From: Alphaproteobacteria bacterium
Lineage (GTDB): Bacteria > Pseudomonadota > Alphaproteobacteria > Rhizobiales > Hyphomicrobiaceae
Reading direction: 5' to 3'
NCBI GenBank assembly: GCA_022600345.1
Contig: JAHZKP010000052.1
Span: 42,093 to 106,092, forward strand
DNA: 64,000 nucleotides
The position numbers and the translations under genes were made by a program. Each line of letters opens with the position of its first letter. Positions within the stretch are counted from its first letter, which is position 1. The notes beneath the pieces are model-generated. The model saw only the letters and a list, made by a program, of their open reading frames with translations. It had not been told where the DNA came from and ran no database searches. Positions 1 through 9,621 of this stretch are shown piece by piece.

Positions 1-656
1 AGGGTTACGGCATCGACACCAGTGTCGTGGCTCGGGTCGCCGGCGATATCGCAGCGGGCGTTGCGGCTGGCTGTCAAATTGGGGTTGTGGTTGGTGGGGG
101 CAATATCTTTCGCGGGTTGCAAGGCGCGGCATCGGGCATGGATCGGGCCAATGCGGACTATATGGGAATGCTGGCTACCGTGATGAATGGGCTGGCTGTG
201 CAGGGTGCGCTGAGTGAAATCGGCGTCGATGCAAGGGTGCAGTCGGCAATCCCGATGCCAACCGTGTGCGAAGCCTATGTCAGGGCGCGGGCGCTGCGTC
301 ATCTGGGCAAGGGGCGCGTGGTGATCTTCGTTGCTGGGACGGGTAATCCGTTTTTTACCACCGATACGGCTGCAACGCTCAGGGCAGTCGAAATGGGGTG
401 TGATGCCGTTGTGAAGGCCACCCAGGTGGATGGCGTTTATGCGGCCGATCCTAAAAAGGTTCCCGATGCCGAGCGCTATGACGTGCTAACTTATGACGAT
501 GTGCTGGCGCGGGATCTCAGAGTTATGGATGGTGCGGCGATCGCACTTGCCCGGGATAACTCACTTCCGGTAATTGTTTGCTCGATTGAGGAGCCGGGTA
601 ATCTGGTCAAGTTGTTGAATGGCGAGGCGCGGGCGACCGTGATTAAGTCTGGTTAG
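1..656 (+). CDS. pyrH: UMP kinase, 3' part (5' end outside window)
   Basis: Cytosolic UMP kinase converts UMP to UDP using ATP, an early step in pyrimidine nucleotide supply. The reading frame is open from base 3 with no start, beginning GYGIDTSVV, so the N-terminus lies upstream of the window. Visible family features are the glycine-rich stretch [11 protein letters not shown], the [11 protein letters not shown] segment, [13 protein letters not shown] and the [14 protein letters not shown] loop, all typical of bacterial hexameric UMP kinases of the amino-acid-kinase fold. It ends in TAG and is followed by frr about 170 bases later, the usual pyrH-frr pairing. Identity is very secure; only the 5' end is missing. 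Confidence 0.97.
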   Translation, partial: GYGIDTSVVARVAGDIAAGVAAGCQIGVVVGGGNIFRGLQGAASGMDRANADYMGMLATVMNGLAVQGALSEIGVDARVQSAIPMPTVCEAYVRARALRHLGKGRVVIFVAGTGNPFFTTDTAATLRAVEMGCDAVVKATQVDGVYAADPKKVPDAERYDVLTYDDVLARDLRVMDGAAIALARDNSLPVIVCSIEEPGNLVKLLNGEARATVIKSG

Positions 657-828
657 AGTCCGCTGGGGGTGTTGGCGTGAGCGTATGTTCAGGCGCGGCG
701 CTTCCGATTGGCAGGGCCGTTTTTGACGGTGGATGATCCGCCAATGCGCCCCGTATCAGGGCGAAGGATAACAAGAGCCTGTGGGGCGGGTGTGCCCGTT
801 TGTGGCATCGAAAATGGGAGAGATAATC

Positions 829-1389
829 ATGGCTGATGCCTTCGATCTCGATGAGTATGAATTGACTATGCAGGCGTCGCTTGACGCATTGAAGCGGGAT
901 TTAAGCGGATTGCGGACCGGACGTGCGAGCACGCATCTGCTCGATCCGATTCAGGTTATGGTCTACGGCTCCAAGATGCCGCTCAATCAAGTGGCGACTG
1001 TGTCGGTGCCCGAACCGCGTACGATCTCGGTTCAGGTGTGGGACAAATCCAACGTGGCCGCCGTCGAAAAGGCGATCCGTGAATCGAGCCTGGGGCTCAA
1101 TCCGGTCATCGATGGCCAATTGCTGAGGCTGCCGATCCCCTCGCTGACCGCGGAGCGGCGCCAGGAGTTGGTTAAAGTGGCGCACAAGTACGCCGAGAAC
1201 TCAAAGATTTCGGTGCGCAACGTGCGCCGGGATGGAATGGACTTGCTGAAGAAGCTGGAGAAAAACGGCGACATTAGCGAGGACGAACACAGAGCCCAGT
1301 CCGCGAATGTCCAGGAGCTGACCGACAAGTACGTAAAAGAGGTGGACAATATGGTGGCGGGAAAAGAGAAAGAAATCCAAACTGTCTGA
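829..1389 (+). CDS. frr: Ribosome recycling factor
   Basis: Splits post-termination ribosomes together with EF-G so that subunits can be reused. The 186-residue product has the normal family length and the motifs SGLRTGRAST, PEPRTISVQVWDKS and VRNVRRDGMDLLKKLEKNGDISEDE. The frame is open further upstream from 781, but the ATG at 829 is preceded by GGGAGAGA at good spacing and gives the standard MADAFDLDEYE-type N-terminus, so I place the start there. It sits between pyrH and uppS on the same strand, the conserved alphaproteobacterial order. Confidence 0.97.
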   Translation: MADAFDLDEYELTMQASLDALKRDLSGLRTGRASTHLLDPIQVMVYGSKMPLNQVATVSVPEPRTISVQVWDKSNVAAVEKAIRESSLGLNPVIDGQLLRLPIPSLTAERRQELVKVAHKYAENSKISVRNVRRDGMDLLKKLEKNGDISEDEHRAQSANVQELTDKYVKEVDNMVAGKEKEIQTV

Positions 1390-1469
1390 GGCTGGCTGTC
1401 GCGTCCGCCGACTGAGGACCCCGAATACTTCCTTCTTGTAACCCCACGAAAAAAGAACCGCTTACCACC

Positions 1470-2234
1470 GTGGCCGATTTTGCTGACAAAAAAATATTGC
1501 CTGATGAAGAGGCAGCAGGTCACGACCTCCAGCATGTCGCCATCATCATGGATGGCAACGGGCGGTGGGCGAACGAACGGGGGTGGCCGCGAACTCTGGG
1601 GCATGTCGAAGGGGTGGAGGCGGTGCGCCGGACGGTCAAGGCGGCGATCGAATTATCGGTGCCGTTTCTGACGATTTATAGTTTTTCGTCTGAAAACTGG
1701 TCTCGCCCGATTGAAGAAATCGACTTTCTGATGGGGTTGATGAAGCGCTATATCAAGCGAGACCTGGACGAATTGCACAAAGCTGACGTGCGGATTTTGA
1801 CGATTGGGGAGCGCGACCGGGTCGATCCCGAACTGCTAAAATTGATCGATGAAGCCAAGCAGTTGACGCGGGAAAACAGAAAACTCACCTTGGTGATCGC
1901 CTTTAACTACGGCAGCCGGAGCGAGATCGTGGAGGCTGCGACCAAGTTGGCCCGGCAGGCAGCTGAAGGCCAGCTTGATCCTGACAGCATCGATATCGCC
2001 AAGTTTGCCGCGCAATTGGACACCGCCGACATTCCCGATCCCGATTTGTTGATCCGCACGAGCGGGGAAATGCGTCTATCAAACTTTCTGCTATGGCAGG
2101 CGGCCTATGCGGAGTTCGTTTTTCTCGATACTTATTGGCCTGATTTTGGGCGTGAGGATCTGGAGGCGGCGATCGCGCAGTACGGCGCGCGAGAGCGACG
2201 CTATGGCGGGTTGTCGCGCCGGTCGAGCGCTTGA
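1470..2234 (+). CDS. uppS: Isoprenyl transferase (undecaprenyl diphosphate synthase)
   Basis: Cis-prenyltransferase that extends farnesyl diphosphate with isopentenyl diphosphate to the C55 lipid carrier used for peptidoglycan and O-antigen. The protein (254 aa) shows HVAIIMDGNGRWA with the catalytic Asp, YSFSSENWSRP, IAFNYGSRSEI and the C-terminal RTSGEMRLSNFLLWQAAYAE signature. The start is a GTG at 1470 with only a weak ribosome-binding site (AAAAGAACC). cdsA begins 17 bases after its stop, so the two are probably co-transcribed with dxr, linking precursor synthesis to polyprenol and phospholipid production. Confidence 0.96.
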   Translation: MADFADKKILPDEEAAGHDLQHVAIIMDGNGRWANERGWPRTLGHVEGVEAVRRTVKAAIELSVPFLTIYSFSSENWSRPIEEIDFLMGLMKRYIKRDLDELHKADVRILTIGERDRVDPELLKLIDEAKQLTRENRKLTLVIAFNYGSRSEIVEAATKLARQAAEGQLDPDSIDIAKFAAQLDTADIPDPDLLIRTSGEMRLSNFLLWQAAYAEFVFLDTYWPDFGREDLEAAIAQYGARERRYGGLSRRSSA

Positions 2235-2251
2235 TTGTGTCATAGAGGTTC

Positions 2252-3106
2252 ATGACAATTCAGGCACCAGAAACGGAGGCGATGGCTATCGGATCAACCA
2301 AGGAGTTGAGACGGCGGGCGATTTCGGCGCTCGCGCTTGGATCTCTGGCCCTTGGAGCGGTGTTTGCCGGCCCGGTACCGTTTGGGATTCTGGTGCTGCT
2401 GATCGCGATGGTGATGAGCTGGGAGTGGCGCCATATCGTGCGCTCCGGGCGCCTGGATGAGTCGCTATTTATCCATGCGGCGGTTGTTTGCCTGGCGGTT
2501 ATCGCGACAATCGTTGGTTATCAGGCAATCGCGTTCGGGATCCTATTGCTTGGTGCTGTGGTCTTATTCCTGATCAATGCAGGCCAAGGCGCGGGTATTT
2601 CCGTGCTTGGTGTCTTGTACGTCGGTATTCCGGCAGTTCTACTGGTGATGCTAAGGAGTGCGGACGAACAAGGATTGGTTGCGGTCTTGTTCATATTCTG
2701 CGTCGTGTGGGCAAGCGATATCTCGGCGTTTGTCGGTGGGCGGTTGATTGGCGGGGTGAAGCTCTATCCCAGTATTTCGCCGAAGAAGACATGGGCGGGG
2801 TTGCTCTCGGCGGTGGCCGGCGCGGTGCTGGTCGGATTGGCCTTCTGGCTGCTGGTGCCGGGGACTTCGGTTGGCTATCTGTTGGCCTGCGCGGGTGGGT
2901 TAGGACTCATCGCGCAATTCGGCGACTTGGCCGAGTCGGCGTTGAAGCGACTATTCCGCGTCAAGGATTCCAGCGATCTCATTCCAGGGCATGGTGGCTT
3001 CATGGACCGGCTGGATGGACTGGTGACGGCTGCCAGTGCGGCTGTGGTGCTGGGTTTGTTGATCAATTCGGATGCGCCCGCGCGGGCCTTGATGTTTGGA
3101 ATGTAA
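2252..3106 (+). CDS. cdsA: Phosphatidate cytidylyltransferase
   Basis: Integral inner-membrane enzyme that makes CDP-diacylglycerol from phosphatidic acid and CTP, the branch point of phospholipid synthesis. The 284-residue protein is mostly hydrophobic, with several predicted membrane helices, and ends with the family signature: SALKRLFRVKDSSDLIPGHG followed by GFMDRLDG (roughly residues 230-257). The WASDISAFVGGR and SPKKTWAG segments are also typical. It starts at an ATG 17 bases downstream of uppS and is followed by dxr after about 90 bases. Confidence 0.96.
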   Translation: MTIQAPETEAMAIGSTKELRRRAISALALGSLALGAVFAGPVPFGILVLLIAMVMSWEWRHIVRSGRLDESLFIHAAVVCLAVIATIVGYQAIAFGILLLGAVVLFLINAGQGAGISVLGVLYVGIPAVLLVMLRSADEQGLVAVLFIFCVVWASDISAFVGGRLIGGVKLYPSISPKKTWAGLLSAVAGAVLVGLAFWLLVPGTSVGYLLACAGGLGLIAQFGDLAESALKRLFRVKDSSDLIPGHGGFMDRLDGLVTAASAAVVLGLLINSDAPARALMFGM

Positions 3107-3197
3107 CGGGGGCTGGCTGGTTTGGTTGGTCTATTCGCGTTCGCGGACACTGGATTGATTGCAGTTGAAGTCGTTGGCCCAAGGTAAGGACGTCTTA

Positions 3198-4433
3198 ATG
3201 CAGCAGGCCGGACCAAGCCTCGTCACGAAAGTTGCCAACACCCTTGCTTCCGGTGCGGTCACGGCTCCCAAGCGGATCAGCATTCTTGGCGCGACAGGGT
3301 CGATTGGGGCGAGCACTCTGGACCTCATTTCCCACACACCCGATGACTTCGAGGTTGTCTCAGTTACGGCGCAATCGAGTGTCGAAAAGCTTGCGCGGTG
3401 TGCGCGGATGGCCGGCGCCAAGCGGGCTGTCATCGGTGATGAAACGCTATTTCAGGCGCTCAAGGATGAATTGTCGGGGACAGGCATCGAAGTCTGTGCA
3501 GGGCAAAACGCGTTATGTGAGGCGGCCAGTGATCCGGTCGATTGCACGGTTGCTGCGATTGTGGGGGCGGCCGGGTTGAAGCCGGCGGTGGCTGCTGTAC
3601 GAACTGGTGGGCGGTTGGCTCTTGCCAACAAGGAATGTCTGGTGTCGGCGGGCGAAGTCTTCATGCAGGAGGTTGCGAAGGCTGATTGTGAACTGTTGCC
3701 AGTCGATAGCGAACACTCAGCGGCGTTCCAGGTTCTGCGGGAAGCCGAGCCCGAGAGCATAGAGAAAATCGTGCTGACCGCATCGGGCGGGCCGTTTCGA
3801 ACGTGGTCGTTGGATGAGATTTCCAAGGCGAGGCGGGAAGATGCGCTGAAGCACCCCAACTGGACGATGGGGGCGAAGATCACCGTTGATTCAGCGACCA
3901 TGATGAACAAGGGGCTCGAACTTATCGAGGCCTATCACCTGTTTCCGGTTAGGACGGACCAACTGGGCATGCTCGTGCACCCGCAATCGATCGTGCATTG
4001 CCTGGTATCGTATGTGGACGGATCTGTCTTGGCGCAGATGGCCGAGCCTGATATGCGCACGCCAATTGCCTTGGCATTGTCGTGGCCGAGGCGGATGCGC
4101 TCCCCCACAAAACGGCTGGATCTGGCCGAGGTGGCACAGTTGACGTTCGAGAAGGCTGATGAAGTTCGATTTCCCGCGATCCGGATTTCCAGAGATGCGA
4201 TGGAGCGGGGGGGCACTGCGCCTGCGGTGATGAACGCGGCCAACGAAATGGCTGTTGCTGCTTTCCTTGAAGGACGGATTGGAGTGCCCGATATAGCTGC
4301 TGTGGTGGAAGAAACACTGGATAAGGCGGAGGGCAGGGGCTTGATTAAGGAATGTTGCGGGCTCGACGATGTGTTTGGCTGCGATCTTCGCGCGCGCGAG
4401 ATGGCTCAGGATATTATTGAAGCAATTCAGTAG
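3198..4433 (+). CDS. dxr: 1-deoxy-D-xylulose 5-phosphate reductoisomerase
   Basis: Second enzyme of the MEP isoprenoid pathway; uses NADPH to convert DXP to MEP. The NADPH-binding motif ILGATGSIGASTLDLI lies near the N-terminus. Further along are LANKECLVSAG, the metal-binding PVDSEHSA, ILTASGGPF-type, GAKITVDSATMMNKGLELIEA and VHPQSIVHC. The frame is open back to a TTG at 3159, but the ATG at 3198 has AAGGTAAGGA immediately upstream, giving 411 residues, close to the family norm. Its place upstream of rseP and bamA matches the usual proteobacterial cluster. Confidence 0.96.
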   Translation: MQQAGPSLVTKVANTLASGAVTAPKRISILGATGSIGASTLDLISHTPDDFEVVSVTAQSSVEKLARCARMAGAKRAVIGDETLFQALKDELSGTGIEVCAGQNALCEAASDPVDCTVAAIVGAAGLKPAVAAVRTGGRLALANKECLVSAGEVFMQEVAKADCELLPVDSEHSAAFQVLREAEPESIEKIVLTASGGPFRTWSLDEISKARREDALKHPNWTMGAKITVDSATMMNKGLELIEAYHLFPVRTDQLGMLVHPQSIVHCLVSYVDGSVLAQMAEPDMRTPIALALSWPRRMRSPTKRLDLAEVAQLTFEKADEVRFPAIRISRDAMERGGTAPAVMNAANEMAVAAFLEGRIGVPDIAAVVEETLDKAEGRGLIKECCGLDDVFGCDLRAREMAQDIIEAIQ

Positions 4434-4777
4434 TCTAATGCTGTGTCTGCAGTGCCGGAAACGGCACTGGCCGGCGTTCGGCAATGGTCATTGTTATGGC
4501 TTTGTTCTCGGTTAGTGGATTACGGCCTGCGTGGTTGTGGCGGCTTTGGTCGGCTTTTGCAGAACGGATACTGGTCTAGCAATTATCGGGCGACTCTGGT
4601 TGTAATCGGGTGCGCGTACAAGTTGGGGAATTGAACGGTCGGATGGCGTGTGGTTGATTGGCTCGCTGCGGCTGAGTTGGACAAGTTGCAATCTGCGCCC
4701 GTCGCGGAACCTTGCGTTTCCAGATCTGCGGTCAACATCCGGATTTATGTCCTGGGTGACGAAGGAACTTATAAAAC
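4434..4777. other. dxr-rseP intergenic region with a GAAA-loop hairpin
   Basis: About 340 bases without a convincing gene; a 63-codon plus-strand frame at 4443-4634 has no family features or good ribosome-binding site. Just after dxr there is an 8-bp stem capped by a GAAA tetraloop (CAGTGCCG-GAAA-CGGCACTG, 4450-4469). It lacks a following T-run, so it is not a standard intrinsic terminator, but it could stabilise the dxr mRNA 3' end. A promoter for rseP may lie here; I could not assign one. Confidence 0.4.
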
Positions 4778-6211
4778 ATGGAATTCATCACCTACTTTGC
4801 CAACGGCCTGTCGGGCGCGCTGATTACCTTTATCGGGTTCTTGTTCGCGTTGATGGTGGTCGTGTTCATCCACGAGATGGGGCACTTCCTGGTGGCGCGG
4901 TGGTTCGGCGTAACGGTAACGACCTTTTCGATCGGCTTTGGCAAGGAGATCTGGGCGTTTGTCGATAAGCACGGTACGCGTTGGCGGATTGCCTGGATTC
5001 CAGCCGGCGGATACGTGAAGTTTCTGGATGATGAGAACGCGGCGAGTGTTCCTGACCGGGAAGCGATCGATCAGTTGAGCGAGGAGCAAAAACGCGGGGC
5101 GTTCCAGCTCAAGCCCGTCGGGCAGCGCGCGGCGGTTGTGGCTGCCGGACCGATTGCCAACTTTCTGCTGGCGATCGTGATTTTCGCTGCCTTTTTCTGG
5201 GCCATGGGGGTCAATCGGATCGAGCCGCGTGCCGACTATGTCGTTCCGTCCAGCCCTGCGGCGGAAGCCGGGTTTAAATCGGGTGATGTTGTCTTGAACA
5301 TCGGCGGCCGGAAGATCGATGATTTTGCCGAGCTTAATGAGATCGTTTGGACCAGCCCGGGTCGTACGCTTGAGTTCCTGGTGCAGAGGGGACGTGAAGA
5401 ACTGACACTTAAGGTTGTGCCGGTTTTGCAGGTTCGTAACGATTATATCGCCGGCAAGCATGAGCGCCCGATGATCGGGATCAGATATGCGATCGAGCCG
5501 ATTGTAGCCGGCGTCACCAAGGATGGCGCGGCGGCCAAGGCCGGCTTTGAGCCCGGTGATGTCGTGGTGCGCATGGCCGGTCGCGACATCAGCGACTTCA
5601 ATCAGTTGCAGGAAATCGTAGCGCGCAGCGAGGGGCGCGAATTGCCGGTTGTCGTTTCCCGCAAGGGTCGTGAGATTGCATTGACCGTGACGCCGCAGTT
5701 GAAGTCACCGGGCAAGAAGGCGGCTGACCCGACTCCCCGGCCACTGATTGGCGTTTTGAGTTCCGGCCGACCGGTTCATTCCAAGCACACCTTCGTCGGG
5801 CCGATTGAAGCGGTGCAGTTGGGCTGCGAACGGACCTGGGGAATCATCACAGGCACGTTGTCTTACATCGGTGATATCTTTACGCGTGGCCGGGGTGCCG
5901 ATCAGATCGGCGGGGTTGTTAGGATCGCGGATGCCGCTGGAAAGTTTGCGTCTCTGGGCTTTACGCAACTCATTTTGTTCACGGCCTTTATCTCCGTCAG
6001 CATCGGCTTGATCAACCTGTTCCCAATCCCAATCCTCGATGGCGGGCATCTGGTGTTTTACGCCTACGAGGCGGTGGTGGGTAAACCGGTGAATGAGAAC
6101 GTGCAGGAGTTCAGTTTCCGGGTTGGTTTGGCGCTGATTTTGATGCTGATGATGTTCGGCTTCTATAATGACCGGTTTATTTTGGCCAGTTGGATGCCAT
6201 GGTCGGGATAA
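4778..6211 (+). CDS. rseP: RIP metalloprotease RseP (site-2 protease family)
   Basis: Inner-membrane zinc protease that cleaves transmembrane anti-sigma factors and remnant signal peptides. The 477-residue protein has the HEMGH zinc motif at residues 32-36 inside the first membrane helix and the distal INLFPIPILDGGHL motif carrying the second metal-ligand region near the C-terminus. Two PDZ domains lie between, recognisable by SPAAEAGFKSGDVV and GAAAKAGFEPGDVV. It sits between dxr and bamA, the normal envelope-biogenesis neighbourhood. The start ATG gives a typical short periplasmic N-terminus. Confidence 0.96.
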   Translation: MEFITYFANGLSGALITFIGFLFALMVVVFIHEMGHFLVARWFGVTVTTFSIGFGKEIWAFVDKHGTRWRIAWIPAGGYVKFLDDENAASVPDREAIDQLSEEQKRGAFQLKPVGQRAAVVAAGPIANFLLAIVIFAAFFWAMGVNRIEPRADYVVPSSPAAEAGFKSGDVVLNIGGRKIDDFAELNEIVWTSPGRTLEFLVQRGREELTLKVVPVLQVRNDYIAGKHERPMIGIRYAIEPIVAGVTKDGAAAKAGFEPGDVVVRMAGRDISDFNQLQEIVARSEGRELPVVVSRKGREIALTVTPQLKSPGKKAADPTPRPLIGVLSSGRPVHSKHTFVGPIEAVQLGCERTWGIITGTLSYIGDIFTRGRGADQIGGVVRIADAAGKFASLGFTQLILFTAFISVSIGLINLFPIPILDGGHLVFYAYEAVVGKPVNENVQEFSFRVGLALILMLMMFGFYNDRFILASWMPWSG

Positions 6212-6534
6212 ATCCGCGGCCGGATAGCGCATTCACGAAGTTGCCTTAATTGGGGCCGCTGGTCGCGTGATTCTCTTTAAGTGCCTGAAAGGTCATCGAA
6301 ATATCGCCTCCGGGTGGGTTTATTTGCGCTCGATTGTCCTGGTGCCAACGAATGTTGGTGTGGGACGGGTGAGAATCAGGGGCTGTGACGCATTCTTGCC
6401 ACTTCCACAGTCGTTGCTGAATCGTTAATAAGATTGGGTGCCGTGGTGTCGATTTGCACGAGGGAAGCCGTCTTAACGGGGCGGTCGTGCGGTCCACCGT
6501 GGTTTGATGTTAACGCATCTCAGCCGCACTGCCG
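6212..6534. other. rseP-bamA intergenic region
   Basis: About 320 bases in which I see no supported gene. An 83-codon minus-strand frame (6246-6497) has no recognisable features and is probably chance. The region presumably carries the bamA promoter, but I could not identify -35/-10 elements or a terminator with confidence. Confidence 0.35.
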
Positions 6535-8985
6535 ATGGCTGGTGATGTGAATTGGGGGATCGGCAGTACGAGGGCAGATCCGCGTATGTGGAAGCTTCGG
6601 ATCATAGGCTTGGGGGGCTTGCAGGCCGCTCTTATGCTGTTCACCATCGGCGTCGGAGGCGTAGCCTTGGATGCTGCGGTGAACTCATCACCTGCTGTCG
6701 CTCAATCGGTCGTCCGCCAGATCAAGGTGGTTGGCAATCGCAGGGTCGAGCCGGAGACGGTTCGCACCTACCTGCGGTTCACGGTTGGCGACGTCTACGA
6801 TGCGGGGTTGGCGGACGAATCGCTCAGGGCGCTGTTTGCGACCGGCCTGTTCTCGGATGTCCAGATCGAGCCGCAAGGTTCCATCGTCACTGTCTTCGTT
6901 GAAGAAAACCCCGTTATCAACCAAGTTGCCTTTGAGGGTAATTCCGAGGTTGAAACCGATACGCTGGCCAACGAAGTGCAGTTGAAGCCGCGCTCGGTGT
7001 TTACACGTTCGCGGGTTCAGGCCGACGTACAGCGGATCCTCGACGTGTACCGCCGGCAGGGCCGGTTTGCGGCTCTTGTCGAGCCTAAGATCATTGAGCT
7101 CGAGCAGAACCGGGTCAACCTGGTGTTCGAAATCACCGAGGGCACAGCGACCAAGGTCAAGGGCGTCAACTTCATCGGCAATCGGGCGTTCACCGATGGT
7201 CAGTTGCGCGATATCATCACGACGACGCAGGCAGGTTGGTTCGACTTCCTCAAGGGCACAAGCGTTTATGATCCCGACCGCCTGAACCTCGACCGTGAGT
7301 TACTGCGCCAGTACTACATGAAGAACGGGTATGCCGACGCGCGTATCATCAGTGCTAACGCTGAGTTGGATCGCGATGGTTCGGGCTTCTTCATTACTTT
7401 CACAGTTGAAGAAGGTGAGCTTTACAGCTTCGGCAGCATTACCATCGAGAGCGCGCTGGCCGAGCTGGATGGCGAATCGCTTCGCGGTGAGCTGTTGACC
7501 TATAGTGGGCAGACGTATGATGCTTCGCGCATCGACAAGACGGTCGAGCGATTGACGCTGTCGGTGGCCGAGCGCGGTTACGCATTTGCGCGAGTTCGTC
7601 CGCGGGCGACGCCAGATTTTTACAGCCGTACCATCGGTATCAATTATGTGATCGATGAAGGTCCTCGGATCTACATCGACCGGATCAATATCTACGGTAA
7701 CGAGCGGACCAAGGATTACGTCATCCGTCGTGAGTTCCGGCTGGCTGAGGGCGATGCTTTCAACCCATTGCTGGTCGACCGGGCCGAAAAGCGGCTGAAG
7801 GGACTGGGCTTCTTTAAGAGCGTCAAGGTGAAGAAGCGCCCGGGCTCGGCGCCTGACCGTGTCATTCTCGATGTCGAGCTTGTCGAGCAGTCGACCGGAG
7901 AACTTTCGTTTGGTGCGGGCTATTCCACCAGTGAGGGTGTGATCGGCGACGTTTCGATTACGGAGCGCAACCTTCTGGGTAACGGTCAGTTCCTGCGATT
8001 GCGGGTTGGTGGTTCGTTCGAGCGGGCGCAGATCGACTTGAGCTTCACGGAGCCGAGATTCCTCGACCGTAACCTGGCTGCTGGTTTTGACCTGTTCCAC
8101 AAAGAGCTCGATCAAACCGATACATCAGGGTTCAGAAGCCGCAAGAGTGGTGGCACGCTACGGCTTGGGTTCCCGCTGGCGGAAGACCTGTGGGGGCAGA
8201 CGTCTTATTCGTTGACGCGTGACGAGCTGTTCGATGTCAACAACAACGCTTCGTTGGCGATCCGGGATGCTTGCGGTGATGTCAACATTAACCCACGCAC
8301 CCGGGGCGGTCGTCCGATCCGAAGCCCGGATTGCCAGGACACAGAGTACTATACCTCGTCGCTGGGTGGATCGCTTACTTACGACAAGCGCAACCATCCG
8401 CGCACGCCTTCGAGCGGTTACTTCCTGCAAGCTACGACGGACTTTGCGGGTGTCGGTGGCGACGTTCAGTATGTTCGTGTCCAGGGTGAAGGTCGTGCCT
8501 ACTACCCGGTTGCAGAGAAGATTACACTGGTTGGCCGGGTCATCGGCGGACACATCGAAGGTTGGGGCGGCGATGATGTTCGCATCCTTGACTTGTTCTT
8601 CCGCGGCGGTGAGACAGTTCGTGGCTTCGACGGCGCCGGTTACGGTCCCAGGGACATTCGTACCGGAGATGCGCTGGGCGGTCAGACGTATTGGGCGGCG
8701 ACTGCGGAACTTCGTTTCCCAATCCCATTCATTCCAGACGAGCTGGGGATGTCGGCTGCTGTGTTTGCCGATGCTGGTTCGCTGTTTAACGCATCTAAGC
8801 GTGCGGAAGCGGTTGTCGATCCAGCCGACCTGCGGGACGAATCTTCGGTTAGGTCATCGGTCGGTGGCAGTATTTTGTGGAATTCGCCGGTCGGTCCGCT
8901 GCGCGTCGACTTCGCACACGCTCTCACCAGCGAAGAATATGACGACGAGCAATTCTTCCGGTTCGGTGCATCGACTAAGTTCTAG
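6535..8985 (+). CDS. bamA: Outer membrane protein assembly factor BamA
   Basis: Central component of the BAM complex that folds and inserts beta-barrel proteins into the outer membrane. The 816-residue protein has a signal peptide ending near SSPAVAQS, then POTRA repeats (for example VVRQIKVVGNRRVEPETV, NQVAFEGNSEVETD, VKGVNFIGNRAFTDGQL, IDRINIYGNERTKDYVIRREF) and a C-terminal Omp85 barrel with the conserved FFRGGETVRGFDGAGYGPRD loop. It ends in phenylalanine, as expected for a BAM-recognised strand. The ATG at 6535 lacks a clear ribosome-binding site; an in-frame ATG at 6586 (MWKLRIIGLGG) would give a more classical signal peptide. Confidence 0.96.
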   Translation: MAGDVNWGIGSTRADPRMWKLRIIGLGGLQAALMLFTIGVGGVALDAAVNSSPAVAQSVVRQIKVVGNRRVEPETVRTYLRFTVGDVYDAGLADESLRALFATGLFSDVQIEPQGSIVTVFVEENPVINQVAFEGNSEVETDTLANEVQLKPRSVFTRSRVQADVQRILDVYRRQGRFAALVEPKIIELEQNRVNLVFEITEGTATKVKGVNFIGNRAFTDGQLRDIITTTQAGWFDFLKGTSVYDPDRLNLDRELLRQYYMKNGYADARIISANAELDRDGSGFFITFTVEEGELYSFGSITIESALAELDGESLRGELLTYSGQTYDASRIDKTVERLTLSVAERGYAFARVRPRATPDFYSRTIGINYVIDEGPRIYIDRINIYGNERTKDYVIRREFRLAEGDAFNPLLVDRAEKRLKGLGFFKSVKVKKRPGSAPDRVILDVELVEQSTGELSFGAGYSTSEGVIGDVSITERNLLGNGQFLRLRVGGSFERAQIDLSFTEPRFLDRNLAAGFDLFHKELDQTDTSGFRSRKSGGTLRLGFPLAEDLWGQTSYSLTRDELFDVNNNASLAIRDACGDVNINPRTRGGRPIRSPDCQDTEYYTSSLGGSLTYDKRNHPRTPSSGYFLQATTDFAGVGGDVQYVRVQGEGRAYYPVAEKITLVGRVIGGHIEGWGGDDVRILDLFFRGGETVRGFDGAGYGPRDIRTGDALGGQTYWAATAELRFPIPFIPDELGMSAAVFADAGSLFNASKRAEAVVDPADLRDESSVRSSVGGSILWNSPVGPLRVDFAHALTSEEYDDEQFFRFGASTKF

Positions 8986-9118
8986 TCCAAACAGGCGCAA
9001 GCAGGGTTGTGTCTGTTTGGGTTGATAGGCCGATCCAGCCGATTCTACGGGTTGATGCCTGACTGAATGGTGCCGGGGTTTGTCGTGGGTCTGGTTGTTC
9101 GTTCAGGGCGCAAAATTT

Positions 9119-9150
9119 ATGGGGTCGGTCCGTTGGATCGGCCCCATTTT
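9119..9150 (+). terminator. Intrinsic terminator downstream of bamA
   Basis: A 13-bp stem (ATGGGGTCGGTCC / GGATCGGCCCCAT, two G-U wobbles) with a GTT loop is followed by a T-run. An A-rich tract precedes it, so it may also work on the other strand. It closes the dxr/rseP/bamA segment before lpxD. Confidence 0.8.
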
Positions 9151-9621
9151 CGTATTTCGGTTTACGTGTGATTAGGCGTTGCCGTAGGACTTTGACGCAG
9201 GACTTTGCGATGTTGACGCTCGCGTCGGCTCCACTCCTGTTTTCGTTCCGGATATGGAGGAAATTTCGGGGCGGGCAACGGGGGATGATCGGGTGCTGTT
9301 TGTAGTACGGTAACTATGTCGTCGGGCGTGATCCCGACAGTGCGGGACAGAATCATTCAGCCGGTTAAAGTCAGACTTGTTTTTTGTATGGGGCGGGATT
9401 CATAGTATCCAAGATTTACACAAAACCGGGTTGATGGCGCTTTGCCTTATGGGTTTTATCGTTTGGCCGTAGGTTGATCTCGTGATTGGGTGTGGGGACG
9501 ATAGTTTCGTGACTACGGCGGGTGGCTGCGGTTATGAAAATGCCGTGCCGACGATTTGTTGCCTTGGGTTGTGTCGAAATTTTCGATTGCCGTGGGTTTT
9601 GAACTTAGAGCGGGGGGCGAT
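9151..9621. other. Long intergenic region between the bamA terminator and lpxD
   Basis: Roughly 470 bases with no supported gene. The frame leading into lpxD is open back to 9556, but that extension ([20 protein letters not shown]) does not look like the family N-terminus. A short direct repeat, AGGACTTTG, occurs twice 13 bases apart near 9187-9208. A separate promoter for the lpxD-fabZ-lpxA-lpxI-lpxB operon is expected here, since an intrinsic terminator lies upstream, but I could not define it. Confidence 0.4.

Noticed and set aside
4443..4634. 63-codon ORF between dxr and rseP
   Set aside because: No recognisable motif or ribosome-binding site; likely chance in G/C-rich DNA.
6246..6497. 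83-codon minus-strand ORF between rseP and bamA
   Set aside because: No signal peptide, motif or ribosome-binding site, and it would lie antisense in the probable bamA promoter region.
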